Source: Nemophila menziesii (taxonomy: Eukaryota > Streptophyta > Magnoliopsida > Boraginales > Hydrophyllaceae). From it: 64,000 nt of DNA. Below are positions 1-13,000 of the stretch, in pieces. The position numbers and the translations under genes are program-made. The notes below the pieces were generated by a model. The model saw nothing but the letters and a program-made list of their open reading frames with translations, did not search any database and had not been told where the DNA came from. The stretch is from NCBI GenBank assembly GCA_029959085.1, contig JARWIR010000031.1, positions 6,262,001 through 6,326,000 on the forward strand. Reading direction: 5' to 3'. Positions within the stretch are counted from its first letter, which is position 1. The number at the start of each line of letters is the position of its first letter.

Positions 1-1480
1 TAATAAAAGATATGTTTCAAATTCATGCCCAGTATATTACAAAAATACCATTTCGACCACCAACGCTATACTCAGTATCTTCACCATTTATTTAGTCTTA
101 CAATCAAAAATATTTGTTTCTGGCATAGTCACCCTCTCTAAGATAAAAATAACTGCAAGAAAGATACCATTTTTCCATCACCATTTCCGCCCCACCACCA
201 ATTTCACCTTCACTTCCCTATCACCGTCACCACCATCTTCATTCTACATCTATTTATTGAGACTAACGAGGATAATGGGGCGTGTTTACTTATTCCCACG
301 CCTAAACACGGAGAATTTGAAGGAGTAAAATGCACCCTCCTGTGTTATGCAAAACATGATGATACTTAAGGGTGGATCTAGGAATCTTCTTAAAAATTTG
401 GAAGATTTAAAATCTGAGATAGGTTAACCTCATACACTTATCTTAGATATTTTTGGGTAATTTCATATTCATTTATGTGAGAATTAGTCGTATATAGACT
501 TTTATTTTCTAAGTTCGACCATCATGATACCAATAGATGTGCAATGAAATGTGGGTTATAGTCACTGTGAATAATACCTCTTTCCACTCTAGCCCTTTTA
601 TATCATTGTTAAATCTTTTGTTTAATGAAAGTTCAATTTCTAAAGACACACAAAAATCAACATTGCTATTAAGTGTAAAGCAACAAGCAATAAAAATACT
701 TTTTAAAAGGTTCGGTTTTCACTACCTCGTTCGTAAAGACTAAGTCACATTTGAGTTACTTACCCTTGACTTTACATGCCGTGATAACACATTTATCATA
801 TGAGATAAAAAAAATAAACAAAAATAAACATATATAATAATTGTAGTGATAAGAAAAATTAGACAAGTCATTATAGCTTGAATCATGTGAGTAATAATGT
901 AAAATCCTCCTCCGAAAATCATTATCACAAGAATACCAAATATGGGGTACTTAAAAAACATATATTATAGCTGAAAAACAACATATAAAACTCCAATACT
1001 TAGAACCTACAGTAAATGCATAAAATTTGTATCTTCTCATATTTTCCCTAAACTCTTCAATAAATGGTTCTTTTGGACCTACCTAACACCAATGTCTGTG
1101 TTTATGAAACTCGTCAGAAACATCGCAACGCCTACAGATACACTTTCGAATAAAAAACACTTAAAAGCTCGTAATTCTGTGAAAATCCTTGACTTTTTTC
1201 TTTTAGTTTGGAGGACTGACTTTGATTTTTTAAAAAGAATCCTCAATACTTTCCTACCCAATCCATATATAACAATCTCCATACCATTAGATATACTTCT
1301 ACCACATAACAACTCAAATAAATATAAATAAACTAAAAAAGAAAAAGAAAAATTCATATGTAGTGAATCTTTGAGTTGTAAGTTAGTTTAGATGACTAGG
1401 TGAATGGATGCATTGAAATAAGATAAGAAGAGGAAGAGATATTATTTGGGGAAGATGAGAGATTTACCTAGAGTAAAGAT
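1..1480. other. AT-rich intergenic sequence without a recognisable gene
   Basis: No open frame here resembles a known protein; the short frames (for example the overlapping opposite-strand frames around 1080-1357) are low-complexity and shadow one another. A CCACC/CACC-rich patch lies near 170-245. It may be flanking sequence of the decayed element that follows. I see no terminal repeats, tRNA or promoter that I can support. Confidence 0.5.
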
Positions 1481-3343
1481 AGAACAATAAATCATCATCG
1501 GTGAACCGAATGAGCCGAAACCAAAGTTCAAGGTACCTACTCCACCAAAAACAACTACGGTAAGAATCAAATTACCAGCCGCACTAGAAAGAAGATACCA
1601 CAAATACTATTAGCTAAGGTTCCTCCTCGAATAATCAAGATGTACCAAACAAAAAGAAGAAAAATGATTTCGAAGTACTACTTGAGGATAGCTAGTGCAT
1701 GTTCATTTGGTTGATATAGAGACAAGAAATACAAGATCATTGATAAACAAGTAATGATGGAAACCAAGCTAGACCACATCCTCTACTTGCTTGGGAAAGG
1801 ACCAGAGCGACATGTTGATCGCAACTTGGATGGGACATTCAAATGTCGAGTAATATTTATGGAACTCTCTCCTAAAATACTTTATTTGTTAGTGTATATT
1901 AGTTAAATTTTATCTTTTTTTTCAAGTCTTTTTGAGTTATGGTGACACGACTCAATTTTGAGTCGGTGGTGGGGATTCATTCTTTTCTTTCCCGTTTTTT
2001 ATCTCTACTTCATGAAAAAACCATAATTTTTTTAAACAACCTAATGTAAAATATAGGGAATTGGCTTAGAATTTAATAATTGTCCCCTTGTTAGAATATT
2101 TTTTGCAAGTTAATGATAATAAGTAGTGTATATTGAAATCGATTCATAACGCGATTATATATTTTCAATCAAACAAATTAAAAGATAGAAAATAATAGTA
2201 AGAAATGCTTAGAATTAAGTTCGAGCACATGGAGATTGAGCGGTTTGTAGAACTTGAGGTCCGAATAATTGAAAACTGGCTTAACCTATGAACTAAAAGT
2301 GGTAAAATAGCGAGACCAGTAGTTCGGAAAATTATTTAGTCATTTATTTGAGAAGCCACATGTGTTTTTTAGCTTTATAAACATGTTTAATTGAATATAT
2401 TTTCATCTTAGCCCACTTCTAGCTTGTAACCCTTTCTTTGTAGGCACATTATAAGCCATGCCCCTTGGATTTATAAAACTTATCCATATGACCTACACTC
2501 CAATCGCAAAAAAGCCTTAAGAATGTTGTTTTTTAAGATTGAGTTTGGGGTAGTGGGTATCGATTATGAGATACACATTGGGTGGGTTAGCTTATTATGC
2601 TTTATTGACGATACACTTATTGTAATCCTTTGCCAGATTTCTAAAAAAAAAAAAATCAAAAAGAGAAGATATATTTAGAAAAATAAAATAAAAAGAAGAA
2701 AAATATAAAAACATAACTCGACATGGAAATTTATACTAAAAAGGGTTGCATGTTAAACTTACAAAAAAGGAATGAAATAGAAAAGTTAAAGTAAAAGAAC
2801 CGACAAAGGAATTTTGAAAATTATCATGAAATAGGACTTTTTATGGATTCTATATATAGGATTGCGTGATCACATTTAAGAGTGTAATCTTAAACTATAA
2901 GGTGATTCGTTAACGACTAGTGAGGAGAGAGCAAAAATATCACTTCAAACTATCGAAATACGTATCATACCGATCCTAAGCCACGATAAAACCGAAAGAC
3001 CTTAGGTTTTCTAACTATATGGTTAAGTAACAATTTATAATTTACTAAGTTGGCAAGTATACCATTGAATAATATGTTAGGATCGATGAACACCATATAA
3101 TCGTCATATCAAATTAAGTAACAACTAATCCTTCTTGCATTGTTAAACTAATCTTATGACGTGTTGATTCTTTGTATATTAAGTGTATGCGAATTAGTTC
3201 TTAATCATTATTGTATGAGACTTTCTAGGATAGTGCTTTCTGATCATTCGTTATTTTCTCTTCTTCTTTTACGATTAGTTGGATTTAGGCCAAAAATTTA
3301 GTTCTTATTTTGTCGGGACGATAAAATTTTGAGATGGGTTTCT
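1481..3343 (+). mobile_element. Decayed 3' internal region of an Athila-like Ty3/gypsy element
   Basis: The same succession of short conserved blocks is seen here as in the 3' internal regions of the two better-preserved elements at 32700-34134 and 39340-40855. These are a degraded version of the 20-bp hairpin (1934-1953), a block ending in GTGGTGGGG, a 'cacattataagccatgcccc' block near 2445, a 'gagtttggggtagtggg' block near 2540, a 'taatcctttgcca' block near 2615, a 'gtgaggagagagc' block near 2920, and 'tgtcgggacgat' followed by a PPT-like stretch just before the LTR. The upstream part (about 1650-1860) could be the decayed tail of the env-like ORF, but no frame is open. It is clearly older than the other two elements. 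Confidence 0.7.
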
Positions 3344-4895
3344 TGATGTCTCCTTTATTTTGATATATCATGAGACCTAATTTTGGGCGTATTTAGGACT
3401 TAGCTGAGGTTTTTTTTTTCATAATATTTTATGCATAATGATTTCTTCTCTTTTTTAGGTTTTTATGTTACTTTTAGAGTGTTTGTTTGTTAAATAGGTG
3501 TTAAGTGTAAATATCTTAGGTAATTGGATACTATAAGACCCCTATACAATGATAATAATCCATGAAATCAATATTAACCCCAAGTCACGACATTAGAGGA
3601 TATTTCAACCATTTTTGCACAGTTGGAGCGTTTATAGGGAAAGCTTGGAAATTGACTTATGAGAGTCACCACGTACTATCAGTTAAGATTCTGGATGAGT
3701 CCTTTGATTTAATGGTAACACTTGAAGTAATGAGCGCTTGAGATATGATGGTTCATGATTTGGAGTTATGATGACGGAATTATTAAATTTGCATCTTCCT
3801 TGGTATGAACCAGTTCACATACCCTTAGAAACTTTTTGTGTCAATTTGGGCCATTTAAATGAATCCACAACTCCAAAAACGTTTTGTAGATAATATATCT
3901 ATTATTGTGTCAAATTTAGGTTTAAGAACTTTGGGATGGATCCATACACTCATGGATAAGAAGAACAGAGAAGAAGAAGGGTTTCTACTCACCCGTTTAA
4001 TTCCCACATATCTTTTATCATTTCGCAACAATTATTAGTGTAATTTCATTCTATTTTTCATTCTAAACTGGACTATTATACTTTTAATTAGTTAATTTCA
4101 TTATTTCTGTATGAACTAAAATTCTCATAGCTTTAGAATTGTATGATGTATAAACCATAGGATTGAATTTATGTTTTTATTGCATTTGTGATTATTAATA
4201 ATTGAAATTAGTGATTACTATACTGATTTGATAATGTATTTGACTCTAAATTTCAGCCCTTTCTCTGTCCAAGTATAGGACTAATCTTAGTAATTATGAT
4301 TTTCACCCAGAAATGAGGTTTGGGTTACAAAAACGATATATAAGAAATTTGTGTGCGTTAGTGAGCCTGGTTGTCTTGACTTGCCTGATAGACAATAGGT
4401 TAGAGACTTTAGCACCGATAATTCACATAGATTTCACTCGGAAGAGGTCTCTAATGGTTTTAGGAATTTTCCTAAGCTACCCTTAAGTAAATTAGGAAGA
4501 ATTAAGAATTCCGGGTATTGCATAATTCCTAGTTAGGCCTTAAAATGAATGTAAAGTCAATACTATTTGGATTACTTGCGAGTTTACAAGCTATACTCTT
4601 ATAATCTTATTCTTAGTGTTTGTATTTTATTCACTTATTTAAGTTATAATTAGTTTAATTTAATTGCATATTTAGTCCTTAATCAAAATTCCAAAAAATA
4701 TTTATTATCTTTTAAATTTTAGTTTCACAACTCAGTCTAAAACATCTTAGAAACACACAAGAAGAATTAACCTTCATACTCTTTGTGGAGACGATAACTC
4801 TATATAGTTACTCTTTATTACCTGTCAACGATCCTTAAACTTATATGGAGTGTCTCTCTTGGGTGTTGGTTATTATATCACACTCTTGGGGATGA
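3344..4895 (+). mobile_element. Relic LTR of an Athila-like element
   Basis: It begins TGATGTCTCC directly after a PPT-like tract, exactly as the intact LTRs at 24748 and 28261 do, and is about 1.55 kb long, close to the 1531-bp LTR of the 17.6-kb element. The tail contains the 'tgtggagacgataactc' block that corresponds to the 'ctgagaacgaa' block near the end of the intact LTRs, and the terminal region resembles 'tatcacac'. The 3' boundary is approximate and no TSD was found. The upstream breakpoint of the 16.6-kb tandem duplication (4417) lies inside this LTR, so only its tail is repeated at 21046-21524. Confidence 0.65.
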
Positions 4896-5329
4896 TAAAA
4901 ACAAAGAGGCTTAAAGACTAAAAGGAGCTAATAATGGTATAATCGTCATTTGGAAATCAAGCAAAAAGGAACAAGTGGCTTATGAAAGAACCGTCTTGGT
5001 CATTTTTCTAGCTGTGTATTCTATTTAACTTATTTACATCCAAGTTGCAAGTAATGTAGCTTTTAGACTAGATCAGATCTCATGTTTTACACACCTACTC
5101 AGTTGTCTCTTAATTCATAGGCCCTTATATGCATTGTTTGTAAATATTCTTTCCATACTAATACGTTTTCATATGCACATTTCAAGTACAAATATGGAAA
5201 ATTCAAAAGGAAAGAACTTTTTTTATTATTTTTGGCTTGTTTTATATATGCGTTCAAAGGACATTACTAGTTCAAGCCTACTTACTTATCTCTTATATTC
5301 TAATTTTTATTTAGATATTTAATATTTTG
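4896..5329. other. Unassigned sequence between relic LTR and inverted repeat (unit 1)
   Basis: This AT-rich stretch is present in both units (counterpart 21525-21969). The 62-residue frame at 5134-5322 is altered by small indels in the other copy and looks like chance. No function or element boundary is visible. Confidence 0.5.
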
Positions 5330-8300
5330 ATCTCAAGAGCCTCATTCAAATAATAGAAGAGTGTTTGGGGATCACACTTAGGTTCCAAACAATGTTTGCA
5401 CATGGTTAACGAGAAGATTGAGTATGAAAGACGTCGTACAGTGTCTCAGAATGCTCGTAAATGGCTTGAGCGCTCAAATTAAGATATGTGTTTCTATATG
5501 ATTAGTATAAGTGACTCGTACCAACATGATAATGTGGAACTTTCTGAGGACTATATAGCCCATGGTCGCACGAGACTCGGTCCAAGCCTATACCTCTTAT
5601 CGCACATCTATGGCCAATTGTGGCTCGGTTTAGGCCACTACCACATGTGACACTACTATCAGCTCCCCTAGTACAGTCAGCTTGATCATCTATATCTTGA
5701 TCAACTGAGGCTTAGTCTAGGACAATACCATATTCAGCTGTGGATCGATACAGGCCAATACCACATATTACACTACCAATTGTTCCCCTAGCACAGTGAA
5801 CTAGATCGTCTAATATTTGATCACCTAAGGCTCATTCCAGGACAATAACACGCATGACACTCAAGTTTGTAGAAAGTCATTGTTTGGGGATTGAACGCGC
5901 GTAAATGACTCTACATCTCAAAAATTGAATTGTTTGATTATTTTAATGGAGACGTTGACTCAGGTCGTTTTCGTGACGATTCATTTATGGAATGATGGTC
6001 GGTTCGGGTCTTACACGCTCACACACCCGCACGCGCTGGATGTTTGACCTGGTGGTGCTACTAACGTGACTCTGTTGATTATAAGAGTTGTTGTGCTCTC
6101 ATTGAATATTCATGCACACGAGTTGTATTTTAGTTCTTGGATGTGCACACAAATTTATCAAGGGTTTGTATAGTAGATGCGATGTGACATATGTTGGTTG
6201 GTAGCACAAATTCAGTCATCAGTCAACGTTACTATTGTTCTTCAGTAATACTAGTCATGATGAAATTACATGGCTTGATCTTATTCGCTACCACAGTACA
6301 ATCAACAATTGGAGCCTTTGAATAGTCAACTGCATATAGTGCCAGCTTCATGTGATATATTAGGCTACAAGAGGCTGGTCTGCTACACTCATAACAATTG
6401 CTAGTTCCTTCTTATCTCCATGTGTCATGCCCAGATTGACTGACTTTGTATGGTATGATTCACCACAATTATTGAAGACAAACCATTCTTTCTCATTACC
6501 TCTGCTAAGTGTCAGGGTGCTAATGCATAGCTAGATGGATATTGTCAGCATCCAAGCAGGGGTTGTCCAGCTGTGGAATTTTCAACACTATGTGCCAAAC
6601 ATTCAGTGGTTGGACTGGTACGATTACTATTTCATTCATTTGAATAGTCAACTACAGTCAATAAGTCATGTACACGACATGGCTCACACCCATTTTATAT
6701 CACTTCATGACCAGTATTCACCATTTGAACGGGATGTGGCGGCCTTCTATTGGCTATGCCCATTGACTTATCAACACTTTTCTTATTCCTTTCCTCAATC
6801 ATGTGATTCAACCAACCCTATTTACCAATAATTCTTCATCAACAATTTTGTTACTCGTTAATTCTTCATTTTGAATGTCGACATGACCCATTATCCTTGA
6901 TGACATCACTACAATATCTGATGCATGCATTTCATCATCATTGTCATAAAGTTACATCATCCCATAATCATTGTTATAAAGTGACATCATCCCATAATAT
7001 TCACCATAATTGTTAAGTCTTTTTTAGGGTTAATTCTTCATGGAATATTTTGATTCAACTTTAAATTGTCCAACAACATTTCACCCTACATTTTCCCACA
7101 AGCCAAGACAATTATTTCTTTAATCCACAAATATAATCCATCAAGGAAAAGTCCCAACTCGTCACAAACCAATCACAAAAGGTCTCAATCACCCAACAAC
7201 TCAACTTTCAACTAATTAACCACAACCAATATTTCCCAACCACTATACGCCACACACTTTTCATTAACAAAGAATTATCCCATGCCTCAAGATTCTTCAA
7301 GCCCCAACCACCTTCAATCTTAGGAGTGAAAATTTTCTCCCTAGATGTAGACAGAGAGTTTTTATTCCAATAGAATTTACATCAAATACTAATAATATCA
7401 CTACGCAGATTACCCATAATCGGAAAATTGTAAACCAAAAAATATGATACCTTGGAGGACTAGTAAAATAAGTCCGAGTCTTACGATATAAGTCAATCTC
7501 GAATCGTTCCATGATCTCACGCGCTCTCTCAGTTTAACCCTTAAAGGTTGATGATCATTTGTATGCTAAATAGATGACCTGTGAGAAACTCTTATATATT
7601 TAAACATTGTTATCCCAACAAACATTTTCGTCAAACCATTTATAACACCAAATTATTCTTATCCGTAATTCCCACAAAATATAAACTAGACTTCATAAAG
7701 TTCATACAAAGACCCGAACACTCACTAAAATAATCCTTTTATTTCATAAGGATTTAAACAGATCTTCAATAACCTCTAGCCATGATCACAAGATTGTTTG
7801 CAAATGCAAGGTGGGTGATCTAAGCTTCCCACATTTTAGGTGATAGAAAAATGCTTGAACTTCCTTTTCTTAAACAATCGAGACAAATGTTCTAAACATA
7901 AGACGAAAATATAAGGATATAAAGGATCACCTTGACACAACCCATTTAATCCATTGAAATATCTACAAGAGCCTTTACTAATGGATCATGAGTATGATGG
8001 GGATGTCATATATTCCATTATCCATCCAGTATACTATTCCAGAAACTTTAACCCCACTAGGACTTCATGAATAAATCTCCATGAAATTGTGAAAATAGCT
8101 TTCTGAAATCAAATCTTGATCGTGCATCTAGGGATCTCTAAAGGTTATTATAACCTCTCAAAAATTATTTTATCAAATTAATGGTATCAGACATGCACTT
8201 GACAAAATAACTTTGATCCTTATATAGGATTCTATCTAGGATTAGATTCATACGCTCAGAAATTTGCATTTTAAAAATCTTGTGAACCACTTTACAATAT

Positions 8301-8655
8301 GATATAGGTCAGAAAGCATCGATCCAGGTGCTATCATCCGTTTTGGGTATGAGAAATAAAATTGTATGATTAAGTTGTTTAAGATAGATCCAGAAGTGAG
8401 AAATTTTATTACTACATCTATCACACTTTTTCCGACTATATTCAAAGACTTTTTGAAGAATTGAAATGAATATTCATCCGTCTGGGAGATTTATAAATAT
8501 CAATTAAAAAAATACCTCTCTATTATCTTCTTGGGACACATAGATACACAGAGAAAGAATATAGGAGGATAAAAGTCGAAGAATCATGTGTAGGACAAGA
8601 CAATAATAGTCAATTACCCTAAGCTCGATGTTGAAATGGTGTAGAAGTAATGCAA
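5330..8655 (+). repeat. Left arm of giant imperfect inverted repeat, unit 1
   Basis: Read as reverse complement, this arm aligns along its length with 10075-13300. Matching landmarks include the block around 5360-5540 versus 13100-13270, the block around 6010-6225 versus 12350-12600, the block around 6530-6640 versus 11935-12045, the block around 6850-7010 versus 11600-11710, and the LINE-derived part 7280-8490 versus 10250-11515. The arms have diverged substantially (many substitutions and indels), far more than units 1 and 2 have from each other, so the inverted duplication predates the tandem duplication. A local duplication of 'tgacatcatcccataat' lies near 6953-7000. A transcript through this region could fold into a long, bulged hairpin. 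Confidence 0.8.
7280..8490 (-). pseudogene. L1-type LINE reverse transcriptase fragment, left arm, unit 1
   Basis: Read on the minus strand, the sequence encodes decayed pieces of a plant non-LTR reverse transcriptase. The RT catalytic box is read as F-A-N-N-L-V-I-M (7793-7804 carries the FANN codons) where an active enzyme has FADD. Downstream is the 'W-E-K-I-x-T-P-K-I-E-G-G-x-G-L' type motif near 7290-7370, characteristic of the C-terminal part of plant LINE ORF2. Stops and frameshifts interrupt every frame. The 5' part (endonuclease) and the poly(A) end are not visible, so this is an internal fragment of ORF2. Its copy in the other arm runs in the opposite direction. Confidence 0.75.
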
Positions 8656-8842
8656 TAGGGATCCAACTTCTTCTCCAAGCTTTTCTCTATTCTTCAATTG
8701 GGTCTCTTGACTTCTAATGATATAATTTTGAGAAATAATGATTAAGGACTAATAAAGGACTAATAAAGGACTGCCAAGGGAACCTCTCTAATGTTAATAA
8801 CTTATACATATAGAGTAAAAACGTGTTTACGGGTTATGGGAT

Positions 8843-8868
8843 TTCTTTAGTGACTGATCACTAAAGAA
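8843..8868. repeat. Perfect 11-bp stem hairpin in loop of the inverted repeat
   Basis: TTCTTTAGTGA, then CTGA, then TCACTAAAGAA: an 11-bp perfect stem with a 4-nt loop. The unit 2 counterpart (about 43092-43117) has lost part of the left arm. It coincides with the probable end of the LTR-like insert. Confidence 0.6.
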
Positions 8869-9990
8869 GATAAACAACTACCGCAAATGTACAGGTCGCC
8901 CAAGTAATAAGTAAGTAAAAACAGGATAATTCGTCTCCACAGGGATTGCGAGGTGAAACAGTAGTGTTTAAATGATAGATAGAACTAATTGTAATGCAAA
9001 GTAAATAAAAGATATATAACGATATTTTTGTTTGGTTTTTTTTGTGATTAAATGAAAGAAAGTAAATTGACTATATTTAATGAAAAGACAAGAAAGTAAT
9101 GACTAAAGATTACGTAAATATGAGAGTTATACTTGAGTCTTGCTAAGATTTTACCTATGTTCATATATCTAATACTTATGTTTAAGGGTAAAGTTGGTAA
9201 TTCTATATTATTCAGAACTCTAAATTCTCCTAACTCTTTCCCGGTAGACTTAAAAGCTATCCTACATTTTACAAACCCCGTCAGGGCGATTATAAGGTAT
9301 GTCCAGATGATTAAGACAATTACCCAATTGGTTACGCGGTTAGTCAAGCACGTTAGGATCAATGACGAATACCACACGTCTATTATTTAGTTCAGTAATT
9401 AAACCCCCTCCTCCCGGATGATCACTGCCACTTGTGAATAGCTTAATTACAAATACCTATTTCTAATTGGTCAAACTAAAAACAGTAAACAGCCACGAAA
9501 TAATAGTCAACATGAAAAACCTAACTCGAAACTGAACCACAATCCAAAATTCAAAATTATTAAATAAATTAAACTAGGGCTTAACCCATTACGCGATTAT
9601 CAAGTATAAAAGTGTTTAGCTCATATTCATATAAAAAACAAAAAAGAATCTAATTATATACATGTTTCATAAAAACAAAATGAAAAGACAAAACCTAACT
9701 AAAAGAATAATCCTGAGCTGTTGGTTGGAGAAAGGAGTTATCCAGCTTCTTCCCTTGCCTTTGCCTTCAGAAATATGGATTAATATTAAGCGTATGTGAA
9801 AGAACTGGTTAATGAGGTCTTATATAGAGCTTAAAATGGATTGGGCCCTTATTTGACTTAATTAAATGATTATGGGCCCAAATCTATTTTACAATTTCCG
9901 CAACGGTTGAACACACTTTAGTAAAAAAATATAACTTTCACAACGTAGGTCCAAATCACCTAATTCTACTTCTCAAATGTCGCTAACTCG
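8855..9990 (-). mobile_element. Probable solo LTR (minus strand) in the loop of the inverted repeat, unit 1
   Basis: Read on the minus strand this looks like a gypsy-type LTR. A GCTCTATATAAG TATA box (complement of about 9819-9830) is followed by about 950 bp ending in the 'ccctgtggagacgaattatc' type block and '...tgtacatttgcggtag...tgatca'. That tail closely resembles the 3' ends of Athila/Tat LTRs, which run 'cttgcggt' shortly before the terminus. The plus-strand end at 8855 starts TGATCAC. The other boundary is uncertain (roughly 9850-10060) and I could not prove a TSD. It interrupts neither arm, so it either sat in the original spacer or inserted there. Confidence 0.45.
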
Positions 9991-10074
9991 GAGGTGCACC
10001 TTTTTAATTTTAACCACCAGACCTGAATCTGTACCGTTTGGGCTCAGAAAGACCTAGAAGTGACGACTTTTTCT

Positions 10075-13000
10075 CTACTTCTACACCGTTTCACCAATGA
10101 TCTTTGGGTATTTGAGTAGTAGTTTCTTGTCTTAGCATGATTCTTCGACTTTTATCCTCCTATCTTATTTCACTATGTGACGATGTGTCCCAAGAATATA
10201 TTAAAGAGGTTATTTTTAATTGATAGCGATAAATCTCCCATACAGATCAATATTCATTTAATTTCTTCAAAAAGTAATATTGTCGGAAAAAGTGTGTTAG
10301 ATGTAGTAAGTAAATTTTTCACCTCTTGATTCCATTTTACAAAAACTAATCATACTATTTTAGTTCTCATCCCCAAAACGGATGATACTTCTTCATGGAT
10401 GCTTTCTGGCCTATATCTTATTGTAACGTGGTTCACAAGTCTATCACGATGCGAATTTCCAATTGTATGAATTTGATCCTAGATGGAATCCTAGATAAGG
10501 ATAAAAATTCTTTCGTCCTAGAACATCTTAAGTCTGACACCATTCATTTGATGTAAGCATTGTTAAGAGGTTATAATAACCTTTATATCTTCCTATATGC
10601 ACGATCAAACTTGACTTTTAGAAAGCTTTTAGCACAATTTCATTGAGATTTGTTAATGGAGTCCTAGTAGATCAATTTTTCAGGAAAAGTACATTGGATC
10701 GACATTACCATCATATTCATTATCCATTAATGGAGGCTCTCGCAGATTTTCAAAAGTTCAAAAGGGTTGTGTCAAGGTGATCCTTTATATCCTTATATTT
10801 TCACCTTACGTTTAGAACATTTTTCTCGACTGATTAAGAAAAGGACGATCGAGCGTTATGTCTATCACCTAAAATATGGAAAGCTTAAATCACTCTTCTG
10901 GGATTTGCGGACGATCTTATTATCATGGCTAGAGGTGATTGAAGATTTGTTGAAATCCATATAAAATGAATGGATTATTTCAACGAGTATGTGGGTCTTT
11001 GTATGAACTTTATTATGTCTAATTTATATTTTGTGGAAATTAAGAATGAAGAAAAGTTAGTATAATAAAGGTTTTGAAGAAAATGCAGTTCGGGATGATG
11101 ATGTTTAAACATCTAGGAGTTCCTCTAGGGGCATCTAGTGTGATAACGAATGATTATCAACATCTGAGGGTTAAACTGAGAAAGTGTGTGAGCACGTGCA
11201 ATGATTCGATTTTTGACTTATATTGTAAGGCTCAAACTCATTTGATTCGTCCTCCAAGGTATTAAATGTTTTTGGTTTACAATCTTTCTGATTCTGAGTA
11301 ATATGCGTAGTGATGTTATTAGTATTTTCCATAAATTCTATTTGGATAAAGAGTCTTTGTGTATATCTTGGGAGAAAATTTGCACTCCCAGGATAGAAGA
11401 TGGTTTGGGATTGAAGGATCTTCAGGCATGGAATAATTCTATGTTAATGAAAACCGTGTGGCGTATCATTTTTAGGAAAGATTGGTTGTGGGTTGATTAG
11501 GTGAAAGTTGGGTTGGGTTACTGTAAGTTGCATCAAAACAGTCCACAAATAATTAACCCTCAATAAAATAATAATAATAAACTATATAATTAAGTGAATA
11601 GTATGGGATAATGTCACTTTGTGACAATGGTGATGAAATGCATCAATTAGATATGGTAGTGATGTCAACAAGACTAGTGGGTGAAGTAAGCATTAAAAAT
11701 GAAGAATTATTGGTTAACTAAATTGTTGATGAAGAATTGTTGGTATATTTGGTTGGATCATGTGATCGAGGAAATGAATTAGACAAGTGTTGAAAATTCA
11801 ACGGGAAGAGCCAATACAAGGTGCCACGTCCCGTTCAAAGGGTTAATACTGGTCATGAAGTGATATGAAATGGGTACGAGCCACGTCGTGTAGGTTACTT
11901 ATAGACTGTAATTGACTATTCAACACAATGGAATAGTGACGGTACAAGTCCAATCATCCAATGCTTCCACCTGGCATTGAAAATTCCATAACTGACCATG
12001 CCCCATACGTATATACTGACAATATCAATCCATCCATCCATTAGCACCCCTCCACTTCGTAGAGGTATTGCGCAAGAAAATTTTGTCTTCACTAATTGTG
12101 GTGAATCTGACCATGCAGGTCCAGTCAATCCGAGCGTGACACGTGGAGCGGAGAAGGAACTAGCAGTTGTTGACCAAGCAAAGAAGTTGAATGATGAGTG
12201 TAGCAGACCTGACTCTCGTAGCCTGACATATCACATGAAGCTGCCAATAGTTGTAGTTGACTATTCAAAGGTTCCAATTTCTGATTGTACTATTGTAGCG
12301 AATATGATCAAGCCACTCATGCCATCTTGACTAGTATTATTGAAGATCAGTAACAACTTTAAAAGATGACTGGATTTGTGCTACCAACCAACATATACCA
12401 CATCGCATCAACCATACAATACCTTCGATAAATTTGTGTGCACATACTATGAACTAGAACGTAAAACGTTCCCATTAAAGTCAATGAGAGTGAACCAACT
12501 CTTTCAATCAACAGAGAAGTATGAGTAGCATCACTAGGTCACACATCCAACGTGTACGAGCGTGCGGGTGTGTCAAACCCTGGACCAACCATCATTCCGC
12601 GAATAAAAAGTCACCAAAATTATTTGAGTCAACGCTACTAATTTAATAGTCAAACAATTCAATTTTTGAGATGTAGAGGCATTTACGAGCATTCAAACCC
12701 CCGGACGATGAGTTTTGCGCCTGATTTTCTCCCTAACCATATGTGAGAGTTGTTGGGAACCGGAGTATCATACGTGTTATTATCCTGGAACGAGCCTTGG
12801 TGGTCAAATATTAGACGATCTAGTTAGTTGTGCTAGGGGAACAATTATTAATGTCATATATGGTATTGGCCTTGAAAGATCCACATTTTGAATTTGGTAT
12901 TGTCCTATACCGAGCCTCGGTTGATCAAAACATAACTGATCTAGCTGACTGTACTAGGGATGCTGATAGTAGCGTCACACGTATTATTGGCCTAGACCGA

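Noticed and set aside
9048..9390. Opposing 109- and 85-codon frames in the palindrome loop
   Set aside because: They are mutual shadows in LTR-like sequence with no homology and altered in unit 2.
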